A stretch of 21,579 nt of DNA, from positions 1 through 21,579 of the forward strand of contig CAKTYF010000024.1 of the NCBI GenBank assembly GCA_934631995.1, read 5' to 3'. Under the pieces are notes generated by a model. It was not told the DNA's origin. It ran no database searches and worked only from the letters and a program-made list of their open reading frames with translations. Positions within the stretch are counted from its first letter, which is position 1. Each line of letters opens with the position of its first letter. Below, in pieces: positions 7,521-15,368 of the stretch. Both the position numbers and the translations under genes were made by a program. The stretch comes from an uncultured Eggerthellaceae bacterium. Lineage in GTDB: Bacteria; Actinomycetota; Coriobacteriia; Coriobacteriales; Eggerthellaceae.

Positions 7521-8693
7521 ATGGAATTCAGAAGAGATATATCATTCGAACTTGAGCAACGCCTACATGAACCGCGGTCGTTTATTCAGATAGTTCTTGG
7601 CCCCCGTCAGACGGGAAAAACTACCGCCATTAGACAGGCGCTTAAAGAAATGAGTCTTCCGTTACATGTGTTCTCCGCTGATTCGCCTCAGACGATAAGC
7701 CCTGAGCAGCTTGAGGTTGAATGGATGCAGGCGCGCGCTCTTGCACAGCAAGGATCTGCGGTTTTGTTTATCGACGAAATTCAGAAAGCAAGCGGCTGGT
7801 CAGAAACCGTCAAGCGTTTATGGGACGAGGACTCATGGGATGGGCTGGACCTTAAAGTGGTTTTGTCGGGGTCTTCCAGCCTTCTTTTGAGCGCTGGTGT
7901 AAGCGAATCGCTTATGGGTCGCCATGAAATAATCCGTTCAACGCACTGGGATTTAAGCGAAATGAGCAGAGCGTTTGGATACGTGCTGGATGACTATCTC
8001 ATGTTTGGCGGGTATCCTGGTGCAGCGCGTCTGAAAGACAATCCGAAACGATGGAAAGATTACATGCGCGACTCCATCATAGAGGCCACCATCTCTAAAG
8101 ATATCCTCCAAATGGAGCGCGTTCGGAAACCTGCTCTGATGAGGGCGTTATTCGAGCTGGGTGCGCAGCATTCGGCTCAAGAGATTTCGTACCGGAAACT
8201 TCTTGGGCAGCTTGACGACAAGGGAAACACCGAAACAATCAAGAACTATCTTGATTTACTGGCAGGCGCCGGCATGATGAGCGGACTGCAAAAGTTCGAC
8301 GCGAAGCAAATCAAAAGCAAGTCAAGCTCGCCGCGTTTGCTGGTTCACGACCCATCTCTCATGTATGCGACCTGGCGAAACGCTTCTGACTTGATGAAAG
8401 ACCCTTCCCAACGGGGTCATTTGGTGGAAACAGCAGTGGGTGCGTCGCTTATCGCATGGGGCCAGAAAGAAGGGTTCGATGTGTACTGGTGGCGTGATGG
8501 GTCCCAGGAAGTTGATTACGTGATTCAAAGCGGCACGGATATCATTGCGATTGAGGTAAAAAGTGGCCGTGTGAAACCAACGGGAATCGCGGAGTTTTGC
8601 AGAAGGAACCCGTCGGCGCAGCCCTTGGTTGTTGGGTCACGCAATCTGTCCGTGGAGCGGTTCTTAATGCACGAACACCCCTTGTTCGGCTAA
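7521..8693 (+). CDS. AAA_14 / DUF4143 family ATPase (COG1373-like)
   Basis: A 390-residue ATPase with a nuclease-fold-like C-terminal domain. Walker A is GPRQTGKTT (27-35), Walker B is VLFIDE with Asp85 and Glu86, and a sensor-like strand VVLSGSSSLLL follows near 113. The C-terminal DUF4143 region ends with EVDYVIQSGTDIIAIEVKSG, which has the Asp plus ExK pattern of PD-(D/E)XK folds. Such proteins are common in gut anaerobes, often as solitary genes, and their role is not settled. GGGAGG (7509-7514) lies 6 bp before the ATG. The gene is flanked by strong terminators, so it is monocistronic. The repeat array just upstream suggests autoregulation, which is an inference. Confidence 0.85.
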   Translation: MEFRRDISFELEQRLHEPRSFIQIVLGPRQTGKTTAIRQALKEMSLPLHVFSADSPQTISPEQLEVEWMQARALAQQGSAVLFIDEIQKASGWSETVKRLWDEDSWDGLDLKVVLSGSSSLLLSAGVSESLMGRHEIIRSTHWDLSEMSRAFGYVLDDYLMFGGYPGAARLKDNPKRWKDYMRDSIIEATISKDILQMERVRKPALMRALFELGAQHSAQEISYRKLLGQLDDKGNTETIKNYLDLLAGAGMMSGLQKFDAKQIKSKSSSPRLLVHDPSLMYATWRNASDLMKDPSQRGHLVETAVGASLIAWGQKEGFDVYWWRDGSQEVDYVIQSGTDIIAIEVKSGRVKPTGIAEFCRRNPSAQPLVVGSRNLSVERFLMHEHPLFG

Positions 8694-8719
8694 TTCGGCA
8701 TTCGATTGCTTCCGAATAA

Positions 8720-8760
8720 AAAGAACCCGCTCAGTGACTAGGTCATTGAGCGGGTTCTTT
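8720..8760. terminator. Bidirectional terminator between convergent genes
   Basis: AAAGAACCCGCTCA (8720-8733) pairs with TGAGCGGGTTCTTT (8747-8760). The stem continues through TGAC/GTCA to a TAG loop, giving a nearly perfect 19-bp hairpin. T-runs flank it on both strands, so it can serve the ATPase gene on plus and the ROK gene on minus. Confidence 0.85.
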
Positions 8761-8839
8761 GTCGGTAACGCGTCTTGCGCGTGCATTCGCCTTCGCGCTA
8801 CGAACGCGCGCTTGCGTTTTGCGCTTCGCGTGTCGCGTC

Positions 8840-10216
8840 TTATGCCAGCGCGGGCAGGGAAGCGGCAGCAACGGACTGGCCAACGCGGCGCATCATCTCG
8901 TCGGGCAGCGTCACGTTTACCTGAGCGGCCAGCTCGGGGAACTCTTCGCCCAGAATGCGGTTGCACTCGCTGATAATCAGATCGCCACCAATGCCAGAAG
9001 CAACGCGACCCATGATCATCATGGTCTTGATGCTGTAGAACTGGCTGTAAAGCACGGTTGTGTAGGCCAGGTACGAACCAATGGAGCGGAAGATGTCCAG
9101 CGCGCCTTCGTGACCTTCGTTCACTTTTGCCTGAACGACTTTCAGCTTCTCAGCAGGGGAAAGCTCAGGATCAAGCTCAATGCCCGCGGCGGGAGCCAGC
9201 TTGATAACGGCATCCTGGCTGAAGTACTTGCAGCCCACGCCGAAATCGCCGGACCATTCGTCCTGCATGGCGTTTTCGGATAGGTCAACGGGTGCGAATG
9301 CAAGCTCGTTGATCCAACCCAGCACGTAACCGTCGGCGTTTACGTAGCCAACAGCCTCGGACGTGCCCATGGCAATACCCAGGATCTCGCCTTCCTTGGT
9401 GCCCATGAAACCGGCAAGCGCGGCAACGTCGCCGTCGTTTGCAACAACCAGCGGCACATTGCCCATTTCGGCAGCGGCGCGGGTGTAAATGGACTTCACT
9501 TCTTCGCGACGCTCGCGCGGCACTTTGATGAACAGCGAAGCAACCATGGGCTGGTTGTTCACATAGTCGCCGGCGGATGAAACACCAATGCAGTCAACGC
9601 GCGGCATTTTGGAAGCAGCGGTCTTGAATGCGGTCACAATCTCTTCGAAGTGATACGTGGGGTCCTCGGTGACTTTGGGGAACCAAACAACTTCCTCGGA
9701 GTACACAGATTCGCCGTCGATAACTGCGGAAACCTTGCGGTCGGATCCGCCTGCGTCAAAGCCAATGCGGCAGCCGTCGGTGTGGCCGCCAATAGCCTTC
9801 GGGGCTTCGTTTGCGGCAGGGAAATCGCTTTCGGAAACGGCGATGATCTCCAGGTTCTTTTCGTACAGGTCATCCACAAAGCCGTGATCGAACGCGCGCT
9901 CGCCCGCTGGGCTGTAAACGGTAGCCAGCTTTGCGGCAATGTCGTCGCAGCCGCACAGGTATACGCGGAAGCCGCCGATGCTCCACAGCTCGAACTTCAC
10001 CAGGCGCTCTACAAAGCGGTAGTCGGCCTCGGCGAATTCGCCGCCGCGAATGGCGCTCTCGCGCACGGAAATCAGGCCGTCTTCGCGCTCAACGGCGATT
10101 TTGATCGGCGTTTTCGCTTCCTTCAGGTACTCCTTCATCCATACGCCAAAAGGAATAAATCCCTGGTCAAGCACGGGTTTGTTCTTAATGTCGTATTCGA
10201 TGCCCAGGTAGTTCAT
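8840..10216 (-). CDS. ROK-like sugar kinase (ASKHA fold) with extra N-terminal domain
   Basis: 458 residues. The nucleotide-binding core begins only near residue 150: phosphate loop IGFDAGGSDRK (151-161), then VVANDGDVAALAG with candidate catalytic Asp261, and GIAMGTSEAVGY (280-291) as the second phosphate motif. The ROK zinc signature CXCGXXGC is not seen. The first 150 residues are an added region of unknown role. The start is ATG 10216, with GGAG upstream and only 3 bp from the stop of the epimerase gene, so the two are one operon. An AGE epimerase next to a ROK-like kinase suggests sugar or amino-sugar interconversion followed by phosphorylation, as with ManNAc. The actual substrate, and whether this is an active kinase, cannot be read from the sequence. 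Confidence 0.7.
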   Translation of the reverse strand: MNYLGIEYDIKNKPVLDQGFIPFGVWMKEYLKEAKTPIKIAVEREDGLISVRESAIRGGEFAEADYRFVERLVKFELWSIGGFRVYLCGCDDIAAKLATVYSPAGERAFDHGFVDDLYEKNLEIIAVSESDFPAANEAPKAIGGHTDGCRIGFDAGGSDRKVSAVIDGESVYSEEVVWFPKVTEDPTYHFEEIVTAFKTAASKMPRVDCIGVSSAGDYVNNQPMVASLFIKVPRERREEVKSIYTRAAAEMGNVPLVVANDGDVAALAGFMGTKEGEILGIAMGTSEAVGYVNADGYVLGWINELAFAPVDLSENAMQDEWSGDFGVGCKYFSQDAVIKLAPAAGIELDPELSPAEKLKVVQAKVNEGHEGALDIFRSIGSYLAYTTVLYSQFYSIKTMMIMGRVASGIGGDLIISECNRILGEEFPELAAQVNVTLPDEMMRRVGQSVAAASLPALA

Positions 10217-10219
10217 GTA

Positions 10220-11434
10220 TTAGTCTCCAATCATTTCGGTCAAAACTTGCTCGGTCATGCACAGCGCGCGCGGCACGTGGAAGGGGCCCTTGAACGTGGA
10301 GCCCTTGGTGGACGGCATGGTGGGCAGGCCATCGCGGCGCAGGTAGCCGTACCATTCGCCGTATTCGGGGTCGGCGAAGTGCTCGCGAGCGTAATCCACC
10401 GTCTTCACCAGCCAGTCGAAGAAATACGGGTCGTCGGTGTCGCGGTAAGCCTTCGATGCGGCAATCATGATTTCGTTGTGGGGCCACCACAGCTTCATGT
10501 CGTGCTCGTATGCCTCGGGCGGCAAGCCTTTCGCGTCAATGAAGTACAGCAGTCCGCCGTATTTTTTGTCCCAGCCGGCTTCGATGGCCTGGCGGAAAAT
10601 CTTCTCGGCGGTTTCGTGCAGCTCTTTGTCGCCACGGTAGTTTGCTTCGTCCATCATGAACCAGCTGCATTCAATGTCATGACCAGGGTTTACTACGCGG
10701 CCATCGGTGTACCACAGTTCGGGGTTGCCCTGCGGATCAACGCTTTCCAGTGTGCAGCCCAGCTCGGGGTGGTAGTGGTAGTTCACAATGTTGTCGCACA
10801 TTTCGCGGGAATGCTTGTCGTATTCCTCGATGTTGGCGGGGTCAACGCGGCGCATGATGCCAATGATATTCAGGAAGATCATGGAGTCGCCCAGTGCGCG
10901 GCCGGTGCGCGTGGTGGGGATAGTCTTGGGGCCCAGTCCCGTAGGATCCTTCATGCCGCCCCAGTTCAGGCCGTAAATCATGTGATAGGCTTTGCGAGCG
11001 CGGTCCAGATAAATCTGCTCGCCGGTCAAGCCGTAGTATTCGGTATTGGCAATGCAGTAGAAGCCCTCGGAGAAGCAGTATCGGCGCTGACGCAGCGGCT
11101 TGCCCTCGGCGGTAACGGTGAAGTACAAACGGTCGCCGGCTTCGTGATTGATGCAGTGGTCTTCCAGGAAGTCGATGGCGCTTTTTGCGGCGGCCATCCA
11201 TTCCGGTTTCTTACCGTAAACGTGGCACAGGTAAGAGAAGGTCCATCCGCAGCGGCCCTGCATCCACACGCTTTTATCGGTGGAGTAAATGTCACCCTTG
11301 CGGTCTAGGCAGGTATACACGCCGCCGTTCTTTTCGTCCATGCCATGCTCAAGCCAGAAGTTGATGCTGGCGGCAAGCTCGCTGCGCATCCAATCGCGCA
11401 TTTCGATGAGCTTCGCCCGTTGTTCGTCGTTCAC
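10220..11434 (-). CDS. N-acylglucosamine 2-epimerase (AGE) family sugar epimerase/isomerase
   Basis: 404 residues from GTG 11434, placed 5 bp after AAGGAGG; the longer TTG-started frame would begin at that Shine-Dalgarno itself. The fold is an (alpha/alpha)6 barrel. Family motifs in order are NGGVYTCLDRKG (36-47), KSVWMQGRCGWTFS (54-67), VNPGHDIECSWF (248-259), KLWWPHNEIMIA (314-325) and FKGPFHVPRALCM (381-393). His252 and His386 match the two catalytic histidines of AGE enzymes in both context and spacing. Length fits the family (about 390-420). Candidate reactions are ManNAc/GlcNAc epimerisation, cellobiose 2-epimerisation or mannose/glucose isomerisation. No sialic-acid lyase or NanE gene is nearby to decide. 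It is the first gene of a two-gene operon with the kinase. Confidence 0.85.
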   Translation of the reverse strand: MNDEQRAKLIEMRDWMRSELAASINFWLEHGMDEKNGGVYTCLDRKGDIYSTDKSVWMQGRCGWTFSYLCHVYGKKPEWMAAAKSAIDFLEDHCINHEAGDRLYFTVTAEGKPLRQRRYCFSEGFYCIANTEYYGLTGEQIYLDRARKAYHMIYGLNWGGMKDPTGLGPKTIPTTRTGRALGDSMIFLNIIGIMRRVDPANIEEYDKHSREMCDNIVNYHYHPELGCTLESVDPQGNPELWYTDGRVVNPGHDIECSWFMMDEANYRGDKELHETAEKIFRQAIEAGWDKKYGGLLYFIDAKGLPPEAYEHDMKLWWPHNEIMIAASKAYRDTDDPYFFDWLVKTVDYAREHFADPEYGEWYGYLRRDGLPTMPSTKGSTFKGPFHVPRALCMTEQVLTEMIGD

Positions 11435-11615
11435 CGGTTCCTCCTTCAAATGTAAGGTGAAAAGTTCTCTCGCATTTTACTACTGATTGCCGCGGTTGCG
11501 GTGCCAACGGGGCATTGTTTGCAAAGCATAGGGGATTTACACAAGCGTGCCTGTTGGGTAGCTGCGCGGGTGGGGCGGCGGGGCTGCGGTTCGTATCGAG
11601 CGCCAGGCGCAACGA

Positions 11616-12956
11616 TTAGGACCACTCGACAAGATTGACCATGCGCTCAACCCTCCATTCCAACGCGCGTCGTATGTAAGGCAATCGCCTTTCCATCTGG
11701 TTGTTTTCCGCCAAGATTCCCATTGCTTCATCCACGAATCCTTCGATTTTGCTTATGTCGAACCAGCTTAGATCCTCCACCAGAAGCATTTGGCGGGCGG
11801 GGCTAGCCTCGAATTGCTTGCTTGTAAAGGAGAAGTCGCCCTTCGCAAGAGTCGCCAGGTCGGACTCGCACCAAAGACTCGTTCCTGAATCGAAGATGGG
11901 CGCGGGTCTGCACTCAAGCGTTTCCACGTTTCGAATGATTCCGAAGTTCCGGAAGTGCCTGTCCGTGTTCGCGATGATGTCATCGCAAACGATTAGACGC
12001 TCAAGGGCGGCTCTTGCATCGCCTACTCCAAGGCGGCCGCAGCATTCCAGATAATGGTCGAAATCGCTGGTCAGAGCATCTTGCGCGAACTCCCGCATGA
12101 CATATATTGCGGGCACGTATTCTTCTTTGTCGGTAAGGAAATTAGGGCACAGGCATGCAGGCGAAGGTCCCTGCGCATCAAGCTGATAGGCGACAAACTC
12201 TTCAGGGCACAGAAGCCTTTTGTGCAGGGCGGTCGCGACAACTTCGTTGAAGGGCTCCTGGTCGCGTCTCAGACCGCCCTTCCGGAGAAATCGGATGCCA
12301 TCGCGGATAATCCACTTCTTGGTAAGGTTACCGTCGGAGGTGTTGTCCGGGTGCGCGTGCAGCCCGCTTTTCGCATTGGGAAGTGATTGGGTAGCAGCAT
12401 CAACTTGCTCGAAGTCGTTATCGAAAAAATTGACGTCTTCCCAGGTGATACCCGATTCGATTGGATTGATCCAATACTGGTCGGACAGTGAGAGACCCAG
12501 ATTGCGATAGAGGAGTTCTTCGGGCACACGTGCTCCCGCATCGAGTAGAAGGCGGTCCAGGCCGTTTCGGGTGCGGGGAATTCCGCGGTTTTTCCACCAG
12601 TCGTTGAAGTTCGCAAGGGGGACCTCGCCCGAGCGCCCCTTGATTCCCAAGGGTGCTCGCTTGTCGTCTAGGAGCTCTCCGATGAATGTGAACTCACGCT
12701 TCCCTTCGTCGTAGACTGCTTCCGCGATTTTGTGGGCGCGGTTCATCAGCGAGAAGCGCACCTCGTTTTTGCCCTTGCCCCGTTTGGGGCGGCCGCCTTT
12801 TCTGCTTGCCGTGCGGGCCCTTGTCTCCACCGATGCTTCGTCTATGAACCAAACGCCCGAGATCTTCTCTGCGCGTAGCTGCCCTGCCTTGATCAAATCG
12901 AGCACGCGGTTTCGTGATATCGATAACCTTTCAGCTGCTTCTTGCGTTGTAATCAT
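11616..12956 (-). CDS. HipA-like serine/threonine kinase fused to an N-terminal HTH domain
   Basis: 446 residues. Residues 1-45 (ITTQEAAERLSISRNRVLDL, then VWFIDEASVE) form an excisionase/MerR-type helix-turn-helix, followed by a basic linker (RKGGRPKRGKGKNE). The C-terminal half has the HipA kinase core: NTDRHFRNFG with Asp332 and Asn337, and PIFDSGTSLW with Asp356. Spacing is almost that of E. coli HipA Asp309, Asn314 and Asp332. HipA phosphorylates glutamyl-tRNA synthetase and is held by the DNA-binding antitoxin HipB. Here no hipB gene lies next to it, and DNA binding and kinase are one chain. Start ATG 12956 follows AGGAG. Two matched palindromes over its promoter suggest autorepression through its own HTH. 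Target and toxicity are unknown. Confidence 0.75.
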   Translation of the reverse strand: MITTQEAAERLSISRNRVLDLIKAGQLRAEKISGVWFIDEASVETRARTASRKGGRPKRGKGKNEVRFSLMNRAHKIAEAVYDEGKREFTFIGELLDDKRAPLGIKGRSGEVPLANFNDWWKNRGIPRTRNGLDRLLLDAGARVPEELLYRNLGLSLSDQYWINPIESGITWEDVNFFDNDFEQVDAATQSLPNAKSGLHAHPDNTSDGNLTKKWIIRDGIRFLRKGGLRRDQEPFNEVVATALHKRLLCPEEFVAYQLDAQGPSPACLCPNFLTDKEEYVPAIYVMREFAQDALTSDFDHYLECCGRLGVGDARAALERLIVCDDIIANTDRHFRNFGIIRNVETLECRPAPIFDSGTSLWCESDLATLAKGDFSFTSKQFEASPARQMLLVEDLSWFDISKIEGFVDEAMGILAENNQMERRLPYIRRALEWRVERMVNLVEWS

Positions 12957-12984
12957 GGCGAGTCTCCTGATGTTTTACCTGTTC

Positions 12985-13012
12985 AAAACTATTGGTTTTA
13001 TCCAATAGTTTT
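12985..13012. promoter_or_regulatory. Operator O1 of the HTH-HipA gene (perfect inverted repeat)
   Basis: AAAACTATTGG (12985-12995), a 6-bp spacer, and its exact inverse CCAATAGTTTT (13002-13012). It lies between the start codon and the -10, covering the expected start of transcription near 13017 or just downstream. Confidence 0.7.
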
Positions 13013-13023
13013 TACTAAGTGTC

Positions 13024-13052
13024 AGTATATAAAAACTATTGGTTCTGTCCAA
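13024..13052 (-). promoter_or_regulatory. Promoter of the HTH-HipA gene
   Basis: Read on the minus strand, TTGGAC (13047-13052), a 17-bp spacer, then TATACT (13024-13029). The -10 matches 5 of 6; the -35 is weaker and lies inside the distal palindrome. Confidence 0.5.
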
Positions 13053-13059
13053 CAGTTTT
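13032..13059. promoter_or_regulatory. Operator O2 of the HTH-HipA gene
   Basis: AAAACTATTGG (13032-13042), a 6-bp spacer, and CCAACAGTTTT (13049-13059). It repeats O1 with one mismatched pair, 47 bp away. It covers the -35 and spacer, so occupancy would exclude RNA polymerase. Confidence 0.7.
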
Positions 13060-13131
13060 ACGCAGAGATACTTGCTCTTCCAGAAAAGGCTTGCGAAGGA
13101 AGCGAGGGGATAGGGGCTGGATTCGGCCGCC

Positions 13132-13172
13132 AAAAACAAAGCAGGCCGGTGGCGCGATTGCCATCGACCTGC
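13132..13172 (-). terminator. Terminator of the MarR-type gene
   Basis: On the minus strand a 13-bp stem (GCAGG...CCTGC, one mismatch, one G-U pair, six-base loop; plus-strand 13141-13172) is followed by TTTGTTTTTG. It lies 40 bp after the stop and also shields the HipA promoter region from read-through. Confidence 0.75.
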
Positions 13173-13211
13173 TCCTTTGCTTCTATAATGGGCTTGCGTC
13201 GTTGCGAGCGC

Positions 13212-13775
13212 TTAGTGCTTCTTGCACTTGCAGCTGTGCTTCTTGCAGTGGCCCTTGGCCTTACCTGCGTGGCCCATGCCTGCATGTGCATGACCCTTGC
13301 AGTTATGCTTCTTGTGGCGCTTTACCAAATGACCCTTCTTCTTGGCGGAGATGCCCTGCTCATGCAGTGCCAGGGAAATTTTCTCGTTCAGGGCAGCGAA
13401 CTGCTCGACTTCTTCGTCGGTCAGGCAGCTCAAAGCGTTCTCGGCGGCCTTGTCCATAGCGGCGGCGCGCTTTGCAGCAACCTCTTTGCCCAGATTAGTG
13501 AGCTCAACGGTGTAGCCATTGCCTTCGGCATCGGTGATCATGTTTGCGTAACCTGCGCGCTGAGCCTTGCGCACGATGTCTTTCAGGGCAACGCGCGTAG
13601 CACCCAGGGCAACGGTGAGTTCGTCGCGGGAAACAGCGGATTCGGATTTGTTGAGGACGCTCAGCAGCGCACCCGTGCCGCGCTTGAAGGAGCGGGGACC
13701 GTTTTCGCGGAAAGAAAGGCGCACCAGCTTGCTGGCTTTGCGCAGGGATTTAACAGCTTCAACACGTGTAGTCAT
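13212..13775 (-). CDS. MarR-type winged-helix protein with His/Cys/Lys-rich C-terminal tail
   Basis: 187 residues from ATG 13775, 7 bp after AAAGAGG; the longer frame from 13805 lacks a ribosome binding site. The middle fits a winged helix: a helix-turn-helix (SAVSRDELTVALGATRVALKDIV), then RAGYANMITDAEGNGYTVELT as a wing, and a long helix after it. No close family match can be claimed beyond MarR-like. The last 30 residues (from HNCKGHAHAG to KCKKH) contain 4 Cys and 7 His among Lys and Gly, which looks like a metal-binding tail (Ni, Zn, Cu or Co). It could be a metal-responsive regulator or a metal store fused to a DNA-binding domain. It is transcribed alone, with its own promoter and terminator. 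Confidence 0.6.
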   Translation of the reverse strand: MTTRVEAVKSLRKASKLVRLSFRENGPRSFKRGTGALLSVLNKSESAVSRDELTVALGATRVALKDIVRKAQRAGYANMITDAEGNGYTVELTNLGKEVAAKRAAAMDKAAENALSCLTDEEVEQFAALNEKISLALHEQGISAKKKGHLVKRHKKHNCKGHAHAGMGHAGKAKGHCKKHSCKCKKH

Positions 13776-13820
13776 AACATGCCTCTTTCGTTTTTTCTTA
13801 TTCATATTGACGCGGTGGGC

Positions 13821-13855
13821 ATAGTAGTTTATCGGCTTATCAATGTAAAGATAAA
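13821..13855 (-). promoter_or_regulatory. Promoter and candidate operator of the MarR-type gene
   Basis: On the minus strand TTTACA (13844-13849), a 17-bp spacer, then TACTAT (13821-13826). GATAAA/TTTATC half-sites at 13828-13833 and 13850-13855, plus TTATC at 13837-13841, form inverted repeats over the -35 and spacer, as expected for self-repression by a MarR-type protein. Confidence 0.45.
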
Positions 13856-13859
13856 TTCA

Positions 13860-14522
13860 TTATTCGTTCAAAAAAAATAGATAAACGTTTCCGCACGTAA
13901 ATGGCATGTTTATATATATGCATGAATAATATGAATAGAAACAAATAGAGTTATTCAAGGATAATTGAGGTGTGTTTTCCCTGGTGTCATGTGAGTTTTG
14001 GGAGCAGCCAGGTAGGCGTGCGGGCGCTGCGCGTATTCCATTGTTGAAATGTTCCCTATTTCGGAGTTTTGCAAGGATTGCTGGTCATGTTGTTGGAAAA
14101 CCAGGGTGAAATTCGAAGTTGTGGTCGGTTGGAAGTAGGTCAAAACTCTCTGCGCCAGTGCGTCGTTCATTGGCTCTAAAACTGCAGCGCTCTGACCTGG
14201 TGTTTTCTGTAGCGCCTTTTCTGAAAGCAGTCCCGCGCTCGAAAAATGTCGCGATTTGCAGGCCCCACCTACTTCCAACCTACCACAACTTCGAATTTGA
14301 GACCTCTTTTTCAACAACACGGCCACGAAAGGTGCTTTCGGCATCCATTTTCGCTGCAATACGACCTGAAAGCTCGGAAGATCAAGCGTGCTGGGGGCTG
14401 CTTGTTTGGTTGTTTGTTTCTCATGCTCCTGGTAGACCGGCCGCAGCGCCCCCCCATCTTTCGCGCCCGGCGCGCGTTCGTGATACCATAGCTTCAAAAG
14501 TTTCCACAAACGGGAGGTAGCA
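13860..14522. other. Gene-free stretch before modD
   Basis: The first 100 bp are AT-rich (TTTATATATATGCAT near 13910) and could hold plus-strand promoters. The rest contains the inverted-repeat pair described separately. Frames open across it on both strands have no ribosome binding sites and cross the inverted repeats or the antisense of modD, so I treat them as non-coding. A TACCAT (TAnnnT type -10) lies about 25 bp before the modD Shine-Dalgarno, with no clear -35. Confidence 0.5.
14109..14298. repeat. 31-bp inverted-repeat pair around a 128-bp core
   Basis: The left arm 14109-14139 begins AAATTCGAAGTTGTGG and the right arm 14268-14298 ends CCACAACTTCGAATTT. The arms are reverse complements with one mismatch in 31. 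Weaker similarity continues outside the arms (TGTTGTTGG and CAACAACA). Read outward, both arms translate to the same peptide (TYFQPTTTSN). They are therefore two inverted copies of one dispersed repeat, or a MITE-like element or large hairpin RNA. Confidence 0.75.
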
Positions 14523-15368
14523 ATGGATGTAGTTATTTCGGACGCGCGTATTGACCAGCTTATTGCCGAGGACGTTCCGTATATCGATCTGACCACGCAA
14601 ATGCTTGGTATTAGCGATAAGCCCGCGCGCATCGAGTTTTTCACGCGCGAGGACGCTACGGTGTGCGCCACGGAAGAAGCTGCACGTGTGTTGCAGCATT
14701 TAGGTGCGGAAGTGGAGTCGTTTGTTCCTTCGGGCGAGCAAGTTGCCGCTGGTACCATCTTGCTGGTGGCGGTGGGTCCCGCCGGCGCGCTGCATAAGGC
14801 ATGGAAAGTCTGCCTGAACCTGCTTGACCACTGCAGTGCTGTTGCCACGAAAACGCACAACTTGGTGAGTGCTGCGAAATCTGCAAATCCTGCATGTGAA
14901 GTTCTCACTACGCGCAAAAGCATGCCGGGTGTAAAAGACCTGCTCACGAAAGCGGTTACGGCAGGTGGCGCCTTTCCGCATCGACTGGGACTCTCTGAAA
15001 CGGTGCTGGTGTTCGATAACCACACGCGTCTCATGGGCGGATTCGACGCATTCTTGGAAGCGCTGCCGAGCTTGCGCAGCAAGTGCATTGAGAAGAAGCT
15101 GTTCGTGGAAGCCGATGCCGATCAGGCGCGCGCGTTGGCTCGCGCTGGTGTTGATGGCATTCAGTTCGACAAGATTCCCGCTGATGAGCTGGCAGCTTTA
15201 GTCGCGGAGCTGCGCGCAATCGATCCACACTGCACGCTGATTGCGGCAGGCGGCATCAATGCGAAAAATGCTGCGGCGTATGCGGCTACGGGTGTGGATG
15301 GCTTGGCCACCACCGCACCATTCTCAGCTGCGCCGCTTGACATGAGCGCGCGCATTTTGCCTGCATAA
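14523..15368 (+). CDS. modD: ModD-type pyrophosphorylase (quinolinate phosphoribosyltransferase family)
   Basis: 281 residues, the usual ModD length. The opening (LIAEDVPYIDLTTQMLGI, 13-30) is typical of ModD rather than NadC. The phosphoribosyltransferase core is present: ATKTHNL (108-114), TTRKSMPG (129-136), GGAFPHRLGL (148-157) with His153 and Arg154, VFDNH (163-167) and the glycine loop AAGGIN (241-246). ModD is usually found in molybdate transport operons, and its reaction is not well defined. No modABC or molybdopterin gene is present here and the gene appears alone. GGGAGGT lies just before the ATG. Confidence 0.85.
   Translation: MDVVISDARIDQLIAEDVPYIDLTTQMLGISDKPARIEFFTREDATVCATEEAARVLQHLGAEVESFVPSGEQVAAGTILLVAVGPAGALHKAWKVCLNLLDHCSAVATKTHNLVSAAKSANPACEVLTTRKSMPGVKDLLTKAVTAGGAFPHRLGLSETVLVFDNHTRLMGGFDAFLEALPSLRSKCIEKKLFVEADADQARALARAGVDGIQFDKIPADELAALVAELRAIDPHCTLIAAGGINAKNAAAYAATGVDGLATTAPFSAAPLDMSARILPA

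Noticed and set aside
8759..9283. 174-codon open frame on plus near the ROK gene end
   Set aside because: Antisense to the ROK-like kinase; low-complexity GC-rich shadow.
9650..11308. 552-codon open frame on plus, antisense to the epimerase and kinase genes
   Set aside because: Shadow of two well-motivated minus-strand genes; crosses both of them, with no family motif and no ribosome binding site.
12942..13880. 312-codon open frame on plus across the MarR-type gene
   Set aside because: Antisense to the MarR-type gene and covers the HipA operators; no motif.
14109..14298. Insertion sequence or molybdenum cofactor riboswitch upstream of modD
   Set aside because: No transposase and no clear target duplication, and I could not recognise the conserved elements of the Moco RNA; kept only as a repeat.
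13955..15088. 377-codon open frame on minus opposite modD
   Set aside because: Mostly antisense to modD, and its other end is made of the inverted-repeat arms.
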